Source of the DNA: Sulfuritalea sp.
Lineage (GTDB): Bacteria > Pseudomonadota > Gammaproteobacteria > Burkholderiales > Rhodocyclaceae
Reading direction: 5' to 3'
Assembly (NCBI GenBank): GCA_022843505.1
Contig: JALHNN010000003.1
Coordinates: 1 to 21,949, forward strand
Length of the DNA: 21,949 nucleotides
This document shows positions 1-8,631 of this stretch, piece after piece. The first letter of the stretch is position 1; each line of letters begins with the position of its first letter. Below the pieces are notes generated by a model. It was given only the letters and a program-made list of their open reading frames with translations. It ran no database searches and had not been told where the DNA came from. Both the position numbers and the translations under genes were made by a program.

Positions 1-1932
1 GAAATCGAACGTGCCCACGTTGTCCAGCACCGACGTGCCGTTCAGGTACAGGTAGTTCCCGCTCGGCTTGCTGAAGTTGATCGTGCCGTTGTTGGTCAAG
101 GTGCCGTTCGCCAGCACCACATGGCCGCCACCGCTGATGTTCATCACTCCACCGACCGCGATAGATGCGTTGGCGTTGCTGAGCGTTCCACCGGTCCAGT
201 TCACCACCCCGCCACTCGGAATCGTGACGTCGCCCGTGCCCATCAGCGTGCCACTTGACAGCGTAAGCGACTGCAGGGTGATGGCATTGTTGATCGCCAG
301 AGTTCCTGAACTGTGCTCCAGTTCGATGTTGCCGCTCGTCGTCTGCGCATCCAGCACGTTGCTGGCGCCATTTACGGTGGCCTTGATGCCGTCACCGGCT
401 CGCAAGGTCACGGTACCGGCTGCCTGCGAAATGACATTGGCCGCGCTGCCCTGCCGGATCTTGCCGATGCCGTCGGGGCTGACAAAGTCGGCGTGGAGAT
501 TAATCGTCCCGGTGCCCGAGGCGGTCAAGCTGGCATTGACGTCAATATTCCGGTGGGCCTGGAGGGTCAGTGAATTGGCGCTGGCCCAGGACACGGCGGA
601 GTTGACGAAAATGTCCCCGCTGCCGCCGGTCGACGCATCCGTCTGGATGGTCACCGAACTGCTGCCAAGAGCCGTCTGCAAGGTCGTCGCGCCGATGCCG
701 CTGGTGGTCTGCGCGCCGGAACCTGCGGCAATCGTGAAATCGACGGGGTCGATCAACCAGGTGCCGGACTTTCCTTGCGGGGCGTCCGTGCTGACCTTGA
801 ACGTGTCGGCAATCCTGACGTGGGCGGCGCTGGTCTCGATGAAGCCGCCGTTGCCGTTCGCAGAGGAGGCATCCAGCATGCCGCCGACCCTGACACTGCC
901 TGCTGCCATGTCGCCCATCAGCATGATGGTGCCGCCACCCTGGGCGCCGGACGCGACGATGGTGCCGGTGTTCTCGACTTCGGCGGCTTCAAGCAGGATT
1001 TCGCCACCCTTCACGGTCAGGACGCTGGCGCGAATGACCCCGCTGTTGTTTACCACCCGATCCAGCGCGTTCTTCGCCTGACCCGCCGTCAGCGTGACGG
1101 CGGTCGCGCCGTCGATTCTGCCGCTGTTTTCGATGCTGGCCCGGAGCGCCGCATCCTCGACGCGGGCCCGGATCAGCCCGTCGCCGGTGAGATCGACGGC
1201 GACCGTGTTGCCGGCCGCCAGGGTGACGGTGGTGGCAAATATCTGCCCGCTGTTTTTGACCTCGTTGCCGACCAGCGCCACGCTGCCGCTGGCCTTGAGG
1301 ATGCCTTCGTTGAGGATGCTGCCGGTGCCGGCGCCTTTGTCAGACGAGGTGAATCTGTAGTTCCCGGCCATGAAGTCCTCGTTGCCGAGCTTCATGGTGG
1401 TGGCCAGCAGGCCGCCGACATTGACTTGCGCGCCGCGCGCGAACAGCATGCCGTTGGGGTTGCTGAAAAAGACCTGGCCGTTGGAGTTCAACTTGCCGTA
1501 GATCTGGCTGGCCTCGTTGCCGACGATGCGGTTCAAGGCCACGGCACTGCTGCTGGGCTGGACGAAATTGACGGTGGCGGCGGCGCCGATGTTGAAGCTC
1601 TGCCAGTCGAGCGCGGCGCGCTGGCTGGCCTGCTGCACAGTCAGCACATTGGCGGCCTGGCTGATCGTGGCGGCGCCGGCGACCACCTTGCCGCCGCTGG
1701 GCAGGGCGTTGGGGTCCAGCGCCCAGGACGGTGCTCCGACCAAGGCCAGTGCGGCGGCGAGAATGCGTCGTGAGAGTCGGCGCTGGCGGGACGGCGAATG
1801 CCCCACGATGGCGCTGCTACCACCACGGCCACCGCTGCCAGCGCTGCATTTGCCACGCCCTTTAGCGATTTCAGCGACGACGACCCAGGCATTGCCGAGG
1901 TCGCTCCACACCAGGCGATAAATGTGGTTCAT
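1..1932 (-). CDS. TpsA-type two-partner secretion adhesin (filamentous haemagglutinin-like), partial
   Basis: Secreted beta-helical exoprotein (adhesin or haemagglutinin) exported through the TpsB pore encoded just upstream. The minus-strand frame is open from the ATG at 1932 to the window edge, giving 644 residues of an unfinished protein. It begins with MNHIYRLVW, the start of an extended signal peptide region (ESPR) that reaches about residue 28. A basic stretch and a hydrophobic core follow (about 57-68), with a likely cleavage site after PSWA near 71. The TPS domain is recognisable from about residue 73, with an NPNG motif at 158-161 followed by MLFARGAQVNVGG. Beyond about 200 the sequence is rich in G, S, T, N and V and repetitive, as in beta-helix adhesins. 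It lies 28 bases after the tpsB stop, with a modest AAGAGA ribosome site, so the two are probably cotranscribed. The cargo's specific function cannot be told without its C-terminus. Confidence 0.93.
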   Translation of the reverse strand, partial: MNHIYRLVWSDLGNAWVVVAEIAKGRGKCSAGSGGRGGSSAIVGHSPSRQRRLSRRILAAALALVGAPSWALDPNALPSGGKVVAGAATISQAANVLTVQQASQRAALDWQSFNIGAAATVNFVQPSSSAVALNRIVGNEASQIYGKLNSNGQVFFSNPNGMLFARGAQVNVGGLLATTMKLGNEDFMAGNYRFTSSDKGAGTGSILNEGILKASGSVALVGNEVKNSGQIFATTVTLAAGNTVAVDLTGDGLIRARVEDAALRASIENSGRIDGATAVTLTAGQAKNALDRVVNNSGVIRASVLTVKGGEILLEAAEVENTGTIVASGAQGGGTIMLMGDMAAGSVRVGGMLDASSANGNGGFIETSAAHVRIADTFKVSTDAPQGKSGTWLIDPVDFTIAAGSGAQTTSGIGATTLQTALGSSSVTIQTDASTGGSGDIFVNSAVSWASANSLTLQAHRNIDVNASLTASGTGTINLHADFVSPDGIGKIRQGSAANVISQAAGTVTLRAGDGIKATVNGASNVLDAQTTSGNIELEHSSGTLAINNAITLQSLTLSSGTLMGTGDVTIPSGGVVNWTGGTLSNANASIAVGGVMNISGGGHVVLANGTLTNNGTINFSKPSGNYLYLNGTSVLDNVGTFDF

Positions 1933-1960
1933 GCTTGATCTCTTGCAGTCGTCATGGTGT

Positions 1961-3646
1961 TCACCAGCCGTAGCCCAGGCTGAACCACAAGCGCGGCTTG
2001 TCGTTGTCGGCGGCGTTGGGGGCCTCCTTGCCGGCCCAAGCGATTATCGCGCTGGCGGTGAAGCCGTGACCGACCAGCCAGTCGGCGCCAAGGCCGGCGT
2101 CGGTGAGGCGCTTGCTGTTGCTGTTGGCCGTGGGCAGCGGCTTATGGGCGAGCCGCAATCGCGCGTAGTCGGTAAACGCGGTCAGCACGAGTTCCGGCAA
2201 CGCCTGCCAGCGCAGGGCGAGCCTGGCCGATACGCCGCTGTCGCCGCTGGCTTCGCCGTTGGCGTAGCCGGGCAGCGTGGCCTGGCCGCCCAGGCTGAGC
2301 TTTTCCGAAGAGTCGAGATTCTTGCCGGCGATCTGCCAGGTGAGGTTGGCTTGCAGGCTGAGGGTCTGGCTGATGCCTTGCTGGCGCTGGGCGGACAACG
2401 TGGCCTTGCGGTAGCTGCCGGCGGTGCCGGATCCGCCGGGGGGCGCGTCCTGCGCAGCGGCGGCCGGGTCGAGTTTCAGGCGGCCGCTACGCAAGGCAAG
2501 TTCGGCGCGGGTGGAACTGCTGCCGAGGAACTCGTCGAGCCAGTCGCCGCTGGCGGAGGCGGTAAGGCCACGGCTGCGCTTGTCGGTCTCGGTGCCGGCG
2601 GCGCGGAAGGTATCGACCAGTTTGCTCTGGTCGGCTTCGAGTTGCAGCTTGAGGTTGGCGGCGCGGCTGCGGATCAATGGGTAGGTGGCACCCAGACGCC
2701 AGGAATCGGCCTTGCCGCTGGCGCGCAGGGCGGTGAAGGCGCCGCCCAGGCTGTATTCGGCGCGCGAGGCGGTTGCGGTAACGCGCCAGCCATCGCCGCC
2801 GACCGGTATGTCGCCGCGCAGGTTGTAGCTGGTGAGCTTCCCTGTATCGGTGGTGAGGACGCTGGCGGTGATGCGCTCGCCAAGATGGAAGAGGCTGTTG
2901 GCGTTGAGGTTCACGCTGAGGCGCTTGTCGCCGGTGGAGGGCGAGCCGTGGTTGTTGGCTTCGGCACGGCCGCTGATGAGGTCGTCGGTCTGCTGGGCGA
3001 GGACGATGTCGGTGCTGCCGGGTTGTTCCCCGGCCTGCAGGTCGAGGCTGGTGCGGCCGCCGGCGAGTTCGTTGATGAGCAGCACCTGGCGCTCGACGAC
3101 GGCCAGGGTCAGGGCTTCGCCCTTGGGCAGGCGGTCGAGGTAGCCAAACAGGACGTCGGGGGCGATGCGGCTTTCGCCTTCGAGGCGGGCTTCGCCCATG
3201 CGGCCTTCGCTGATGGCGATCTCGATGGCGCCGTCCTTGATCTTTTGCGGCGGCAGGTAGCCCTGGGCGAGGAAGTAACCGGCTTGCTTGTAGTGGGCTT
3301 CGATGGCTTCGACGACCTGGATCAGGTCGCCAAAGCTCAGAGAGCGCCCCGCCCAGTCAGCAACGGCAGCGCGCAGGGTTTCGGTGGAGAGGGCGCGGTT
3401 GCCGGTGAAATCGAAGTGGGTGACCTGGACTCGCACGTCGCCACTGACAGCGGGGGCAGGTGCGCGTGGTTGCGCTGGGGCCTGGATCGGGGGAACGCTG
3501 ACGGGAGGCGGGGCGTCGGCCGGACGGGTTTCCTGCAGGATGCGGCCGGCGTCGGGGCGGGTTTGGGCAGGAACCGGCGCGGCGAGGAATACGACCCCCG
3601 CTACGAGGATGCAACGCACGAACACTCGGTCACCGATTATTCTCAT
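1961..3646 (-). CDS. TpsB / ShlB-FhaC-HecB family outer-membrane transporter
   Basis: Outer-membrane beta-barrel that secretes, and may activate, the adjacent TpsA protein. From the ATG at 3646 it has 561 residues. A signal peptide ends near APVPAQ (about 28). A proline-rich linker (about 45-66) follows, then two POTRA domains (about 72-148, with FDFTGN near 78-83, and about 150-225), then a 16-strand-type barrel ending in the aromatic sequence FSLGYGW. A TTG at 3676 would add ten residues, but AAGGA lies only two bases before it. The ATG gives a cleaner signal peptide and overlaps the stop of a 14-codon reading frame (3643-3687) by ATGA. In the loop-6 region the usual VRGY/VRAYP arginine motif reads LPGY (458-461), so the conserved arginine appears to be proline. 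The family assignment is firm; the start is uncertain. Confidence 0.93.
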   Translation of the reverse strand: MRIIGDRVFVRCILVAGVVFLAAPVPAQTRPDAGRILQETRPADAPPPVSVPPIQAPAQPRAPAPAVSGDVRVQVTHFDFTGNRALSTETLRAAVADWAGRSLSFGDLIQVVEAIEAHYKQAGYFLAQGYLPPQKIKDGAIEIAISEGRMGEARLEGESRIAPDVLFGYLDRLPKGEALTLAVVERQVLLINELAGGRTSLDLQAGEQPGSTDIVLAQQTDDLISGRAEANNHGSPSTGDKRLSVNLNANSLFHLGERITASVLTTDTGKLTSYNLRGDIPVGGDGWRVTATASRAEYSLGGAFTALRASGKADSWRLGATYPLIRSRAANLKLQLEADQSKLVDTFRAAGTETDKRSRGLTASASGDWLDEFLGSSSTRAELALRSGRLKLDPAAAAQDAPPGGSGTAGSYRKATLSAQRQQGISQTLSLQANLTWQIAGKNLDSSEKLSLGGQATLPGYANGEASGDSGVSARLALRWQALPELVLTAFTDYARLRLAHKPLPTANSNSKRLTDAGLGADWLVGHGFTASAIIAWAGKEAPNAADNDKPRLWFSLGYGW

Positions 3647-3854
3647 TCGGCAAATGCAACTTTCGTTGGTCGGCAATGTCCTTTCATGATATCCGGAACA
3701 GCAGTTTTTCGCTCGACGTGAGCATCTCCTGATCTGTTCGCTTTAGGCCAAATATTCATACTGTTGTGGCATTGATACAACTCCAGCTTTGGCACGAATG
3801 CGCAGGACCTCTCAGGAAACTTCGCCGACCCCGAGATGACGTTAATGCGACCGG

Positions 3855-6800
3855 TCAGAACGAGCCAGTGAGTGCGAAATCCAGCGCCGGCAGCCAGACC
3901 TCAAATCCCAGCCGCGCCGTTTGCTCGCGCAGTGCTTGCACGTCCGTTGTCAGCCCCCTGACGCCTTCACCGCGTCCGCGGCGCGCCAGCAGTCGCCCGC
4001 GGGCAATGGCGAGATCGCTCCAGGGGATTGGCTCCGCGGCGGTATAACGCTCCAGCACGGCGCAGTAATGATCGACCGCAGCGAAGTCGCGCGACTCCAG
4101 GCTGGCATCAATTGCGCAGGCGTAGAAATCGAAAAAGTTGTGACTGATGCCGCCCTTGGCCAGCAGGGCCTCGCCTTCGTCCAGCGCCTGCTGCCGCTCG
4201 GCGGCGTCAGTGGTGAGTTGGGCCAGTACACCGAGCGCGGTGGGCCCGATGAACCCCATCGCGCCGTTGCGACTGAAGGCCAGCGCCTCACGTGCTTCCG
4301 CATGCGCCCGTTCGCGGTGACCGGCACGCAGTTCGAGCAAGGCGCGGAACACCAGATTCTGCGCCTCGAAGCGCGTCGCGCCGAGCGCACGCACTACCGG
4401 CAGCGCCAGGTCCAGATGCTCGAGGGCCGGCGCCAGGCGGCCCATCAGCCAGCCCTGGGTGTAGGCCACCGTCTGCCTTGCGACGGCCTCGGTGCGCTGC
4501 GCCGAAACTTGCCTGGCCATGTTCACCGCTTCCTCGCCGACGGCCAGCGCTTCATCGAAACGTCCCAGGTAATGAAAGGTCCAGCCCAGCATGTGCTTGT
4601 TGGCGACTTCGATGCGGCCCAGGCCATGGCGCCGTGCCAGTTCGACGCAGACGCGGAAGCGCTCGTTGGCGGTGCGCATGCGTCCGGCCACATAGCCGGC
4701 GTCGCCAAGACCGGAAAGCGCATTGGCTTCGGCTTCGACCGAGCCGGCGGCGCGCGCATAGGCCAGCGCCGCCTCGTGTTCGCGCAGGCAGTCCGCGGAT
4801 CGCCCCTGGACGAAAAAAAAGCCGCCGCGCAGGTGGTGCAGGCGCGCCAAGTCGAGGTCCGAACCCGCTTCGCGCGCCAGCGGCTCGGCATCGGCCAGCG
4901 CTGCCAGCGCGGCATCCGCCTGGTCGACGATGCGCATCGCCGCCGCCTGGACAATCAGGCTTGCCGCACGTTCGCCGGGCGTGGCCGCGTGTGCAAGGGT
5001 TTCGCCGGCGGCGGTGATCGCCTCCTGGGCGCGACCGGCATCGAGCAGCATGCGGGCCCGCATCAGGCCGAGGGCATGGCGTTCGCCCGCCTCGCGCGCC
5101 AGGGCCAGGCCGCGCTCGGCCAGCACAAGGGCACGCTCGTACCGATAACGCCGTGCCTCGGCATGGCTCGCCGCCAGGTAGGCACCCGGCGCGCGTGCAT
5201 CGCCGGCGAGGGCGTAGTGTTCGGCGCAGAGGCCCGGATCGCGGACGGCGAACCATTCGGCGGCTCGCGCGTGCAGTTCGCGGCGACGCGACTTGAGCAG
5301 GGACTCGTAGGCGCCATCGCGAATCAGCGCATGGCTGAAGAGCCAGTCGGCACCCGCCGGGCGCAACAGTTGTCGCGCGACCAGCAGGCTGCAGTCGCAG
5401 GAGTCGTCCGCCACCAGATAGCGCAGGGCCTCCAGCGAAAAGCGCTGGCCGAGCACCGTGGCGGCCTGCAGCAGCTGCCGCGCGGCGGCCGGCAACTGGT
5501 CCATGCGCGCCAGGACAAGGGCCTGGATCGAGCCCGGCAGGGCCGCCACGGTCGCGCCGCCGGCATTGAGCAGCAGTTGTTCGAGGAACAGCGGATTGCC
5601 TTCGGCGCGCTCGACGATCTCGCGCAGCGCCCCGCCGTCGAGACCGGCAAAACGGGAGGCCAGCTCGACCGCGCTGGCGGCGGCCAGCGGAGTCAGATCG
5701 AATACAGTCGTGCGCTCCTCCGGCACCCTGTCGCGCAGGCTCGAGCAGGTCGGGTCACCGTCGATGCGGGTGGTCAGCACCAGCAGCAGCGGCTCCTCGG
5801 ACACCACCCCGGCCAGCACGGCGATGCGCTCCAGCATCGCGGGCGCGGCCCAATGCACGTCCTCGACCAGCAGCAGCAGCGGCTGGCTGCGCGCCGCGGC
5901 GCGCGCCAGGCCGTCAATCGCGGTACGGACCCCTTGCTCGCGCAGGGCTCCCGTGAGCGCCGCGTCAAGCGCGTCCAGCCCCGGTCGCGGCGCGATGTCG
6001 AGCAGCTCGCAGAGGAAAAGTTCCTGCTCGCGCCCGGCCAGTCCGCCGTCGAAGGCCGCCTCCAGCGCGCGGCGGCTTTCGTCCGCATCGGCGTCGGCGG
6101 CGATGCCGAGCAGGCCGCGCATCAAGTTGCGCATGGCGTCGCCGCCGCGCCCGACGCTGAAGTCGAGCACGGCCGCAGCGTGGCAATGCAGGCCCTGGAG
6201 TTGCGCGAGTTCGCAGAACTCGGCGACCAGGCGCGTCTTGCCGATGCCGGGATCGCCGCGAACGACCGCCACGCCACCGCGCGCCTGCCCGCCGCAGTCC
6301 GCGGCGAGCGCCTCGAAGCGCCGCAGTTCCGTGTCCCGGCCGACGATGGGGGGCCTGGCCAGGGGATCCGCCACCAGCTCTCCGGTCACGCGGTAGGGGA
6401 TGATCGGCTGCGCCTTGCCCTTGACCTCGATCGGCGTGCCGACCACCACGGAAAACTGCGTGCTGACCTCGCGCCAGGTATCGGGACCGATCACGATCTC
6501 GTCCGCGCCGGCCAGCCCGAGCAGGCGGGCACCGGTGTTCACCGCATCGCCGGTGAGGGCGAAATGCCCGTCGCGCGAATCGGTGCGCCGCGTCACGATC
6601 AGGCCGGTATTGATGCCGCTGTGCATGGTCAGCGCCCGCCCGATGCGCGGTTCGACTTCCCGGCTGATCTCGCGCACCGCGGCATGCAGTTCGCGTGCGG
6701 CCTGCACCGCCCGCTGCGGGTCGCCACGCCTTGCCACCGGGATGCCAAATAGGGCGACCACTTCGTCGCCGATGAACTGGTTGATGACCCCGCCGTGGCT

Positions 6801-7025
6801 GCCGACAATCCGGGTCGCCGCCTCCTTGACCCGCGCCATGATGAGTTCGACTTCCTCGGGATCGAGCTTCTCGTTGAGCGCGGTATATCCGGACAGGTCG
6901 GAGAACACGATGCTGGCGTGGCGCCGCTGGCCGCCGTCGGTCACGCCGCCGGCCGTCCGCTCGCCGCACTGCGGGCAGAATTTGGCACCGGCCGGCAAGG
7001 CATGTCCGCAGCTGGAGCAGGTCAT
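3855..7025 (-). CDS. Multidomain class III adenylate/guanylate cyclase-like protein with AAA ATPase and TPR-like repeats
   Basis: Large cytoplasmic signalling protein of 1056 residues; no membrane segment is evident. An N-terminal zinc ribbon has C3, C6, C17 and C20. The class III cyclase homology domain spans about 36-200: metal-binding D43 in FSDLSGYT, D87 in FIGDE, and N163 and R167 of the VNxxxRL motif. An AAA/STAND-type ATPase follows, with P-loop GDPGIGKT at 257-264 and Walker B LLLLVED near 383-389. The C-terminal half is alanine-rich helical sequence resembling TPR repeats, typical of protein interaction. The base-recognition positions are Q83 (usually Lys) and A156 (usually Asp or Thr), so substrate and activity are uncertain. 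The ATG at 7025 was chosen because the ribbon begins at once. The frame stays open upstream to 8693, but that part is antisense to the acyl-CoA synthetase gene. There is no Shine-Dalgarno, and a promoter lies almost directly before the ATG. Confidence 0.92.
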   Translation of the reverse strand: MTCSSCGHALPAGAKFCPQCGERTAGGVTDGGQRRHASIVFSDLSGYTALNEKLDPEEVELIMARVKEAATRIVGSHGGVINQFIGDEVVALFGIPVARRGDPQRAVQAARELHAAVREISREVEPRIGRALTMHSGINTGLIVTRRTDSRDGHFALTGDAVNTGARLLGLAGADEIVIGPDTWREVSTQFSVVVGTPIEVKGKAQPIIPYRVTGELVADPLARPPIVGRDTELRRFEALAADCGGQARGGVAVVRGDPGIGKTRLVAEFCELAQLQGLHCHAAAVLDFSVGRGGDAMRNLMRGLLGIAADADADESRRALEAAFDGGLAGREQELFLCELLDIAPRPGLDALDAALTGALREQGVRTAIDGLARAAARSQPLLLLVEDVHWAAPAMLERIAVLAGVVSEEPLLLVLTTRIDGDPTCSSLRDRVPEERTTVFDLTPLAAASAVELASRFAGLDGGALREIVERAEGNPLFLEQLLLNAGGATVAALPGSIQALVLARMDQLPAAARQLLQAATVLGQRFSLEALRYLVADDSCDCSLLVARQLLRPAGADWLFSHALIRDGAYESLLKSRRRELHARAAEWFAVRDPGLCAEHYALAGDARAPGAYLAASHAEARRYRYERALVLAERGLALAREAGERHALGLMRARMLLDAGRAQEAITAAGETLAHAATPGERAASLIVQAAAMRIVDQADAALAALADAEPLAREAGSDLDLARLHHLRGGFFFVQGRSADCLREHEAALAYARAAGSVEAEANALSGLGDAGYVAGRMRTANERFRVCVELARRHGLGRIEVANKHMLGWTFHYLGRFDEALAVGEEAVNMARQVSAQRTEAVARQTVAYTQGWLMGRLAPALEHLDLALPVVRALGATRFEAQNLVFRALLELRAGHRERAHAEAREALAFSRNGAMGFIGPTALGVLAQLTTDAAERQQALDEGEALLAKGGISHNFFDFYACAIDASLESRDFAAVDHYCAVLERYTAAEPIPWSDLAIARGRLLARRGRGEGVRGLTTDVQALREQTARLGFEVWLPALDFALTGSF

Positions 7026-7032
7026 GCGGCAA

Positions 7033-7062
7033 ATTATGCGCGCGTCGCCGCGTTTGCGTAAA
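7033..7062 (-). promoter_or_regulatory. Candidate sigma-70 promoter for the cyclase gene
   Basis: Reading the minus strand, TTTACG (7062-7057) and CATAAT (7038-7033) are separated by 18 bases, matching the consensus at 4/6 and 5/6. Transcription would start about seven bases further on, at or next to the ATG at 7025, implying a leaderless or nearly leaderless mRNA. This agrees with the absence of a Shine-Dalgarno sequence. Confidence 0.45.
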
Positions 7063-7084
7063 TCGGCGACTTGTGCCCCGAATT

Positions 7085-7093
7085 TGCTAGATT
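7085..7093 (+). promoter_or_regulatory. Candidate extended -10 promoter for the acyl-CoA synthetase gene
   Basis: TGCTAGATT at 7085-7093 resembles an extended -10 element (TGn plus TAGATT). There is no convincing -35 box. The expected start near 7100 falls at a GTG (7101) two codons before the ATG at 7107, and no Shine-Dalgarno is visible, so this transcript may also be leaderless. Confidence 0.3.
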
Positions 7094-7106
7094 CCCGTCC
7101 GTGAGC

Positions 7107-8615
7107 ATGAACGTCGCCCTCCTCCTCGCCCGCGCCGCGCGCCTGCATGGGCAGCGCCCGGCACTGGCCGTCGGCACCCGCGTCGTCGCCAGCTACGCCG
7201 AATTCGCCGAACGCGTTGCCCGGCTCGCCGGCGGATTGGCGGCGCGCTTCGCCCCGGGCGCGCGCATCGGCCTGGTGATGAAGAACTGCCCTGAATATGC
7301 CGAGGCGATGTTCGCCTGCTGGCACGCCGGCTTGGTGGCGGTGCCGATCAACGCCAAGCTGCACCCCAAGGAGCTCGAATACATCCTCGGCCACAGCGGC
7401 TGCCGGCTGTGCTTCGCCACCCCCGACCTGATCCCCGCGGTGGGCGGGGTGCAGGTGCCGGGTCTCGATACGGTGATCGAGACCGGCGGCACGGCGTGGC
7501 GCCAACTGCCGGCCGAACCGCTGGCGGTGGCGGATTGCGCGGCCACCGACCCGGCTTGGCTGTTCTATACCAGCGGCACCACCGGCCGGCCCAAGGGCGT
7601 GACGCTGACCCAGCGCAACCTGATGGCCGCGGTGCTCAACTACTTCGCCGACGTCGACGCCATCGCGCCGGGCGACGCCATCATCCACGCCGCGCCGATG
7701 TCGCACGGCTCGGGCTTCTACATGCTGCCCCACGTCGCCCACGGCGGGCTCAATGTCACGCCCGACTCCGGTGGTTTCGAGCCGGCCGAGATCTTCGAGC
7801 TGCTGCGCGCGCATCGCGGCGTGACGATGTTCGCCGCGCCGACCATGGTCAAGCGCCTGGTCGAGCACCGCGACGGCGGCGCCCTGCCCGGCCTGAAGAC
7901 CATCGTCTATGGTGGCGGGCCGATGTATGTCGCCGACTGCCGGGCGGCGCTGGCGCGCTTCGGCAATGTGCTGGTGCAGATCTACGGCCAGGGCGAATCG
8001 CCGATGACCATCACCTGCCTGCCACGCGCCGACCATGCCGACACCGCGCACCCGCGCCACCTCGAGCGCCTGGCTTCGGTGGGTCCCGCCTTCACCGGCG
8101 TCGAACTGCGCGTCGCCGGCGCGGACGACGCGCCGCTGCCCGCAGGCGAGATCGGCGAGGTGCTGGTGCGCGGCGACACGGTAATGGCCGGCTACTGGGA
8201 TAACCCGGCGGCGACGGCCGAAACCTTGCGCAACGGCTGGCTGCACACCGGGGACGTCGGCTGCCTGGATGCCGAGGGTTACCTGACGCTGAAGGACCGC
8301 AGCAAGGACGTGATCATCTCCGGCGGATCGAACATCTACCCGCGCGAAGTCGAGGAAGTGCTGTTGCGCCACCCGGCGGTGGGCGAGGTCTCGGTGGTCG
8401 GCGCGGCCGATGCCGAGTGGGGCGAGATCGTGGTCGCCTTCATCGTGCCGCGCGGGCCGGCGCCCTATTCGGCCGAGCTCGACGCCCTGTGCCTGGAGAA
8501 CATCGCCCGCTTCAAGCGGCCCAAGCGCTACCTCATGGTCGAGGCGCTGCCCAAGAACAACACCGGCAAGGTGCTGAAGACCGCGCTGCGCGCGCTGCTC
8601 GCCGTGGGCACCTAA
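7107..8615 (+). CDS. AMP-binding acyl-CoA synthetase (class I adenylate-forming enzyme)
   Basis: Activates a carboxylic acid to its acyl-CoA through an acyl-adenylate, using ATP and CoA. The ATG at 7107 gives 502 residues, usual for short or specialised ligases of this superfamily. Core motifs are in order: phosphate-binding YTSGTTGRPKG at 154-164, an A5-like YGQGESP, the hinge and A8 region GWLHTGDVG with KDRSKDVIISGG, and the C-terminal catalytic lysine in PKNNTGK (K488). No signal peptide is seen. Substrate cannot be assigned from sequence. The downstream ClpX-like gene starts 16 bases after the stop, so the pair is likely cotranscribed, and the beta-oxidation fusion follows, suggesting a fatty or cyclic acid catabolic role. 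GTG at 7101 is an alternative start adding two residues. Confidence 0.93.
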   Translation: MNVALLLARAARLHGQRPALAVGTRVVASYAEFAERVARLAGGLAARFAPGARIGLVMKNCPEYAEAMFACWHAGLVAVPINAKLHPKELEYILGHSGCRLCFATPDLIPAVGGVQVPGLDTVIETGGTAWRQLPAEPLAVADCAATDPAWLFYTSGTTGRPKGVTLTQRNLMAAVLNYFADVDAIAPGDAIIHAAPMSHGSGFYMLPHVAHGGLNVTPDSGGFEPAEIFELLRAHRGVTMFAAPTMVKRLVEHRDGGALPGLKTIVYGGGPMYVADCRAALARFGNVLVQIYGQGESPMTITCLPRADHADTAHPRHLERLASVGPAFTGVELRVAGADDAPLPAGEIGEVLVRGDTVMAGYWDNPAATAETLRNGWLHTGDVGCLDAEGYLTLKDRSKDVIISGGSNIYPREVEEVLLRHPAVGEVSVVGAADAEWGEIVVAFIVPRGPAPYSAELDALCLENIARFKRPKRYLMVEALPKNNTGKVLKTALRALLAVGT

Positions 8616-8631
8616 CTGGTAAGCTAGCGGC

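Noticed and set aside
1922..3721. Long plus-strand reading frame of about 600 codons opposite tpsB
   Set aside because: It is a GC-rich shadow. The minus strand encodes a coherent POTRA-barrel protein with a signal peptide and an aromatic C-terminus.
3752..3780. Sigma-70 promoter for tpsB (TTGTAT and GAATAT, minus strand)
   Set aside because: The -10 box matches only three of six bases. The 208-base gap at 3647-3854 shows no convincing promoter or terminator.
3788..3805. TGGCACG on the plus strand as a sigma-54 promoter
   Set aside because: The -12 GC is not at the required ten-base spacing and the sequence points toward no plus-strand gene.
3921..6752. Plus-strand frame of 943 codons opposite the cyclase
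   Set aside because: Antisense to a protein with clear cyclase and P-loop motifs; low-complexity A/R/G/Q composition and no recognisable domain.
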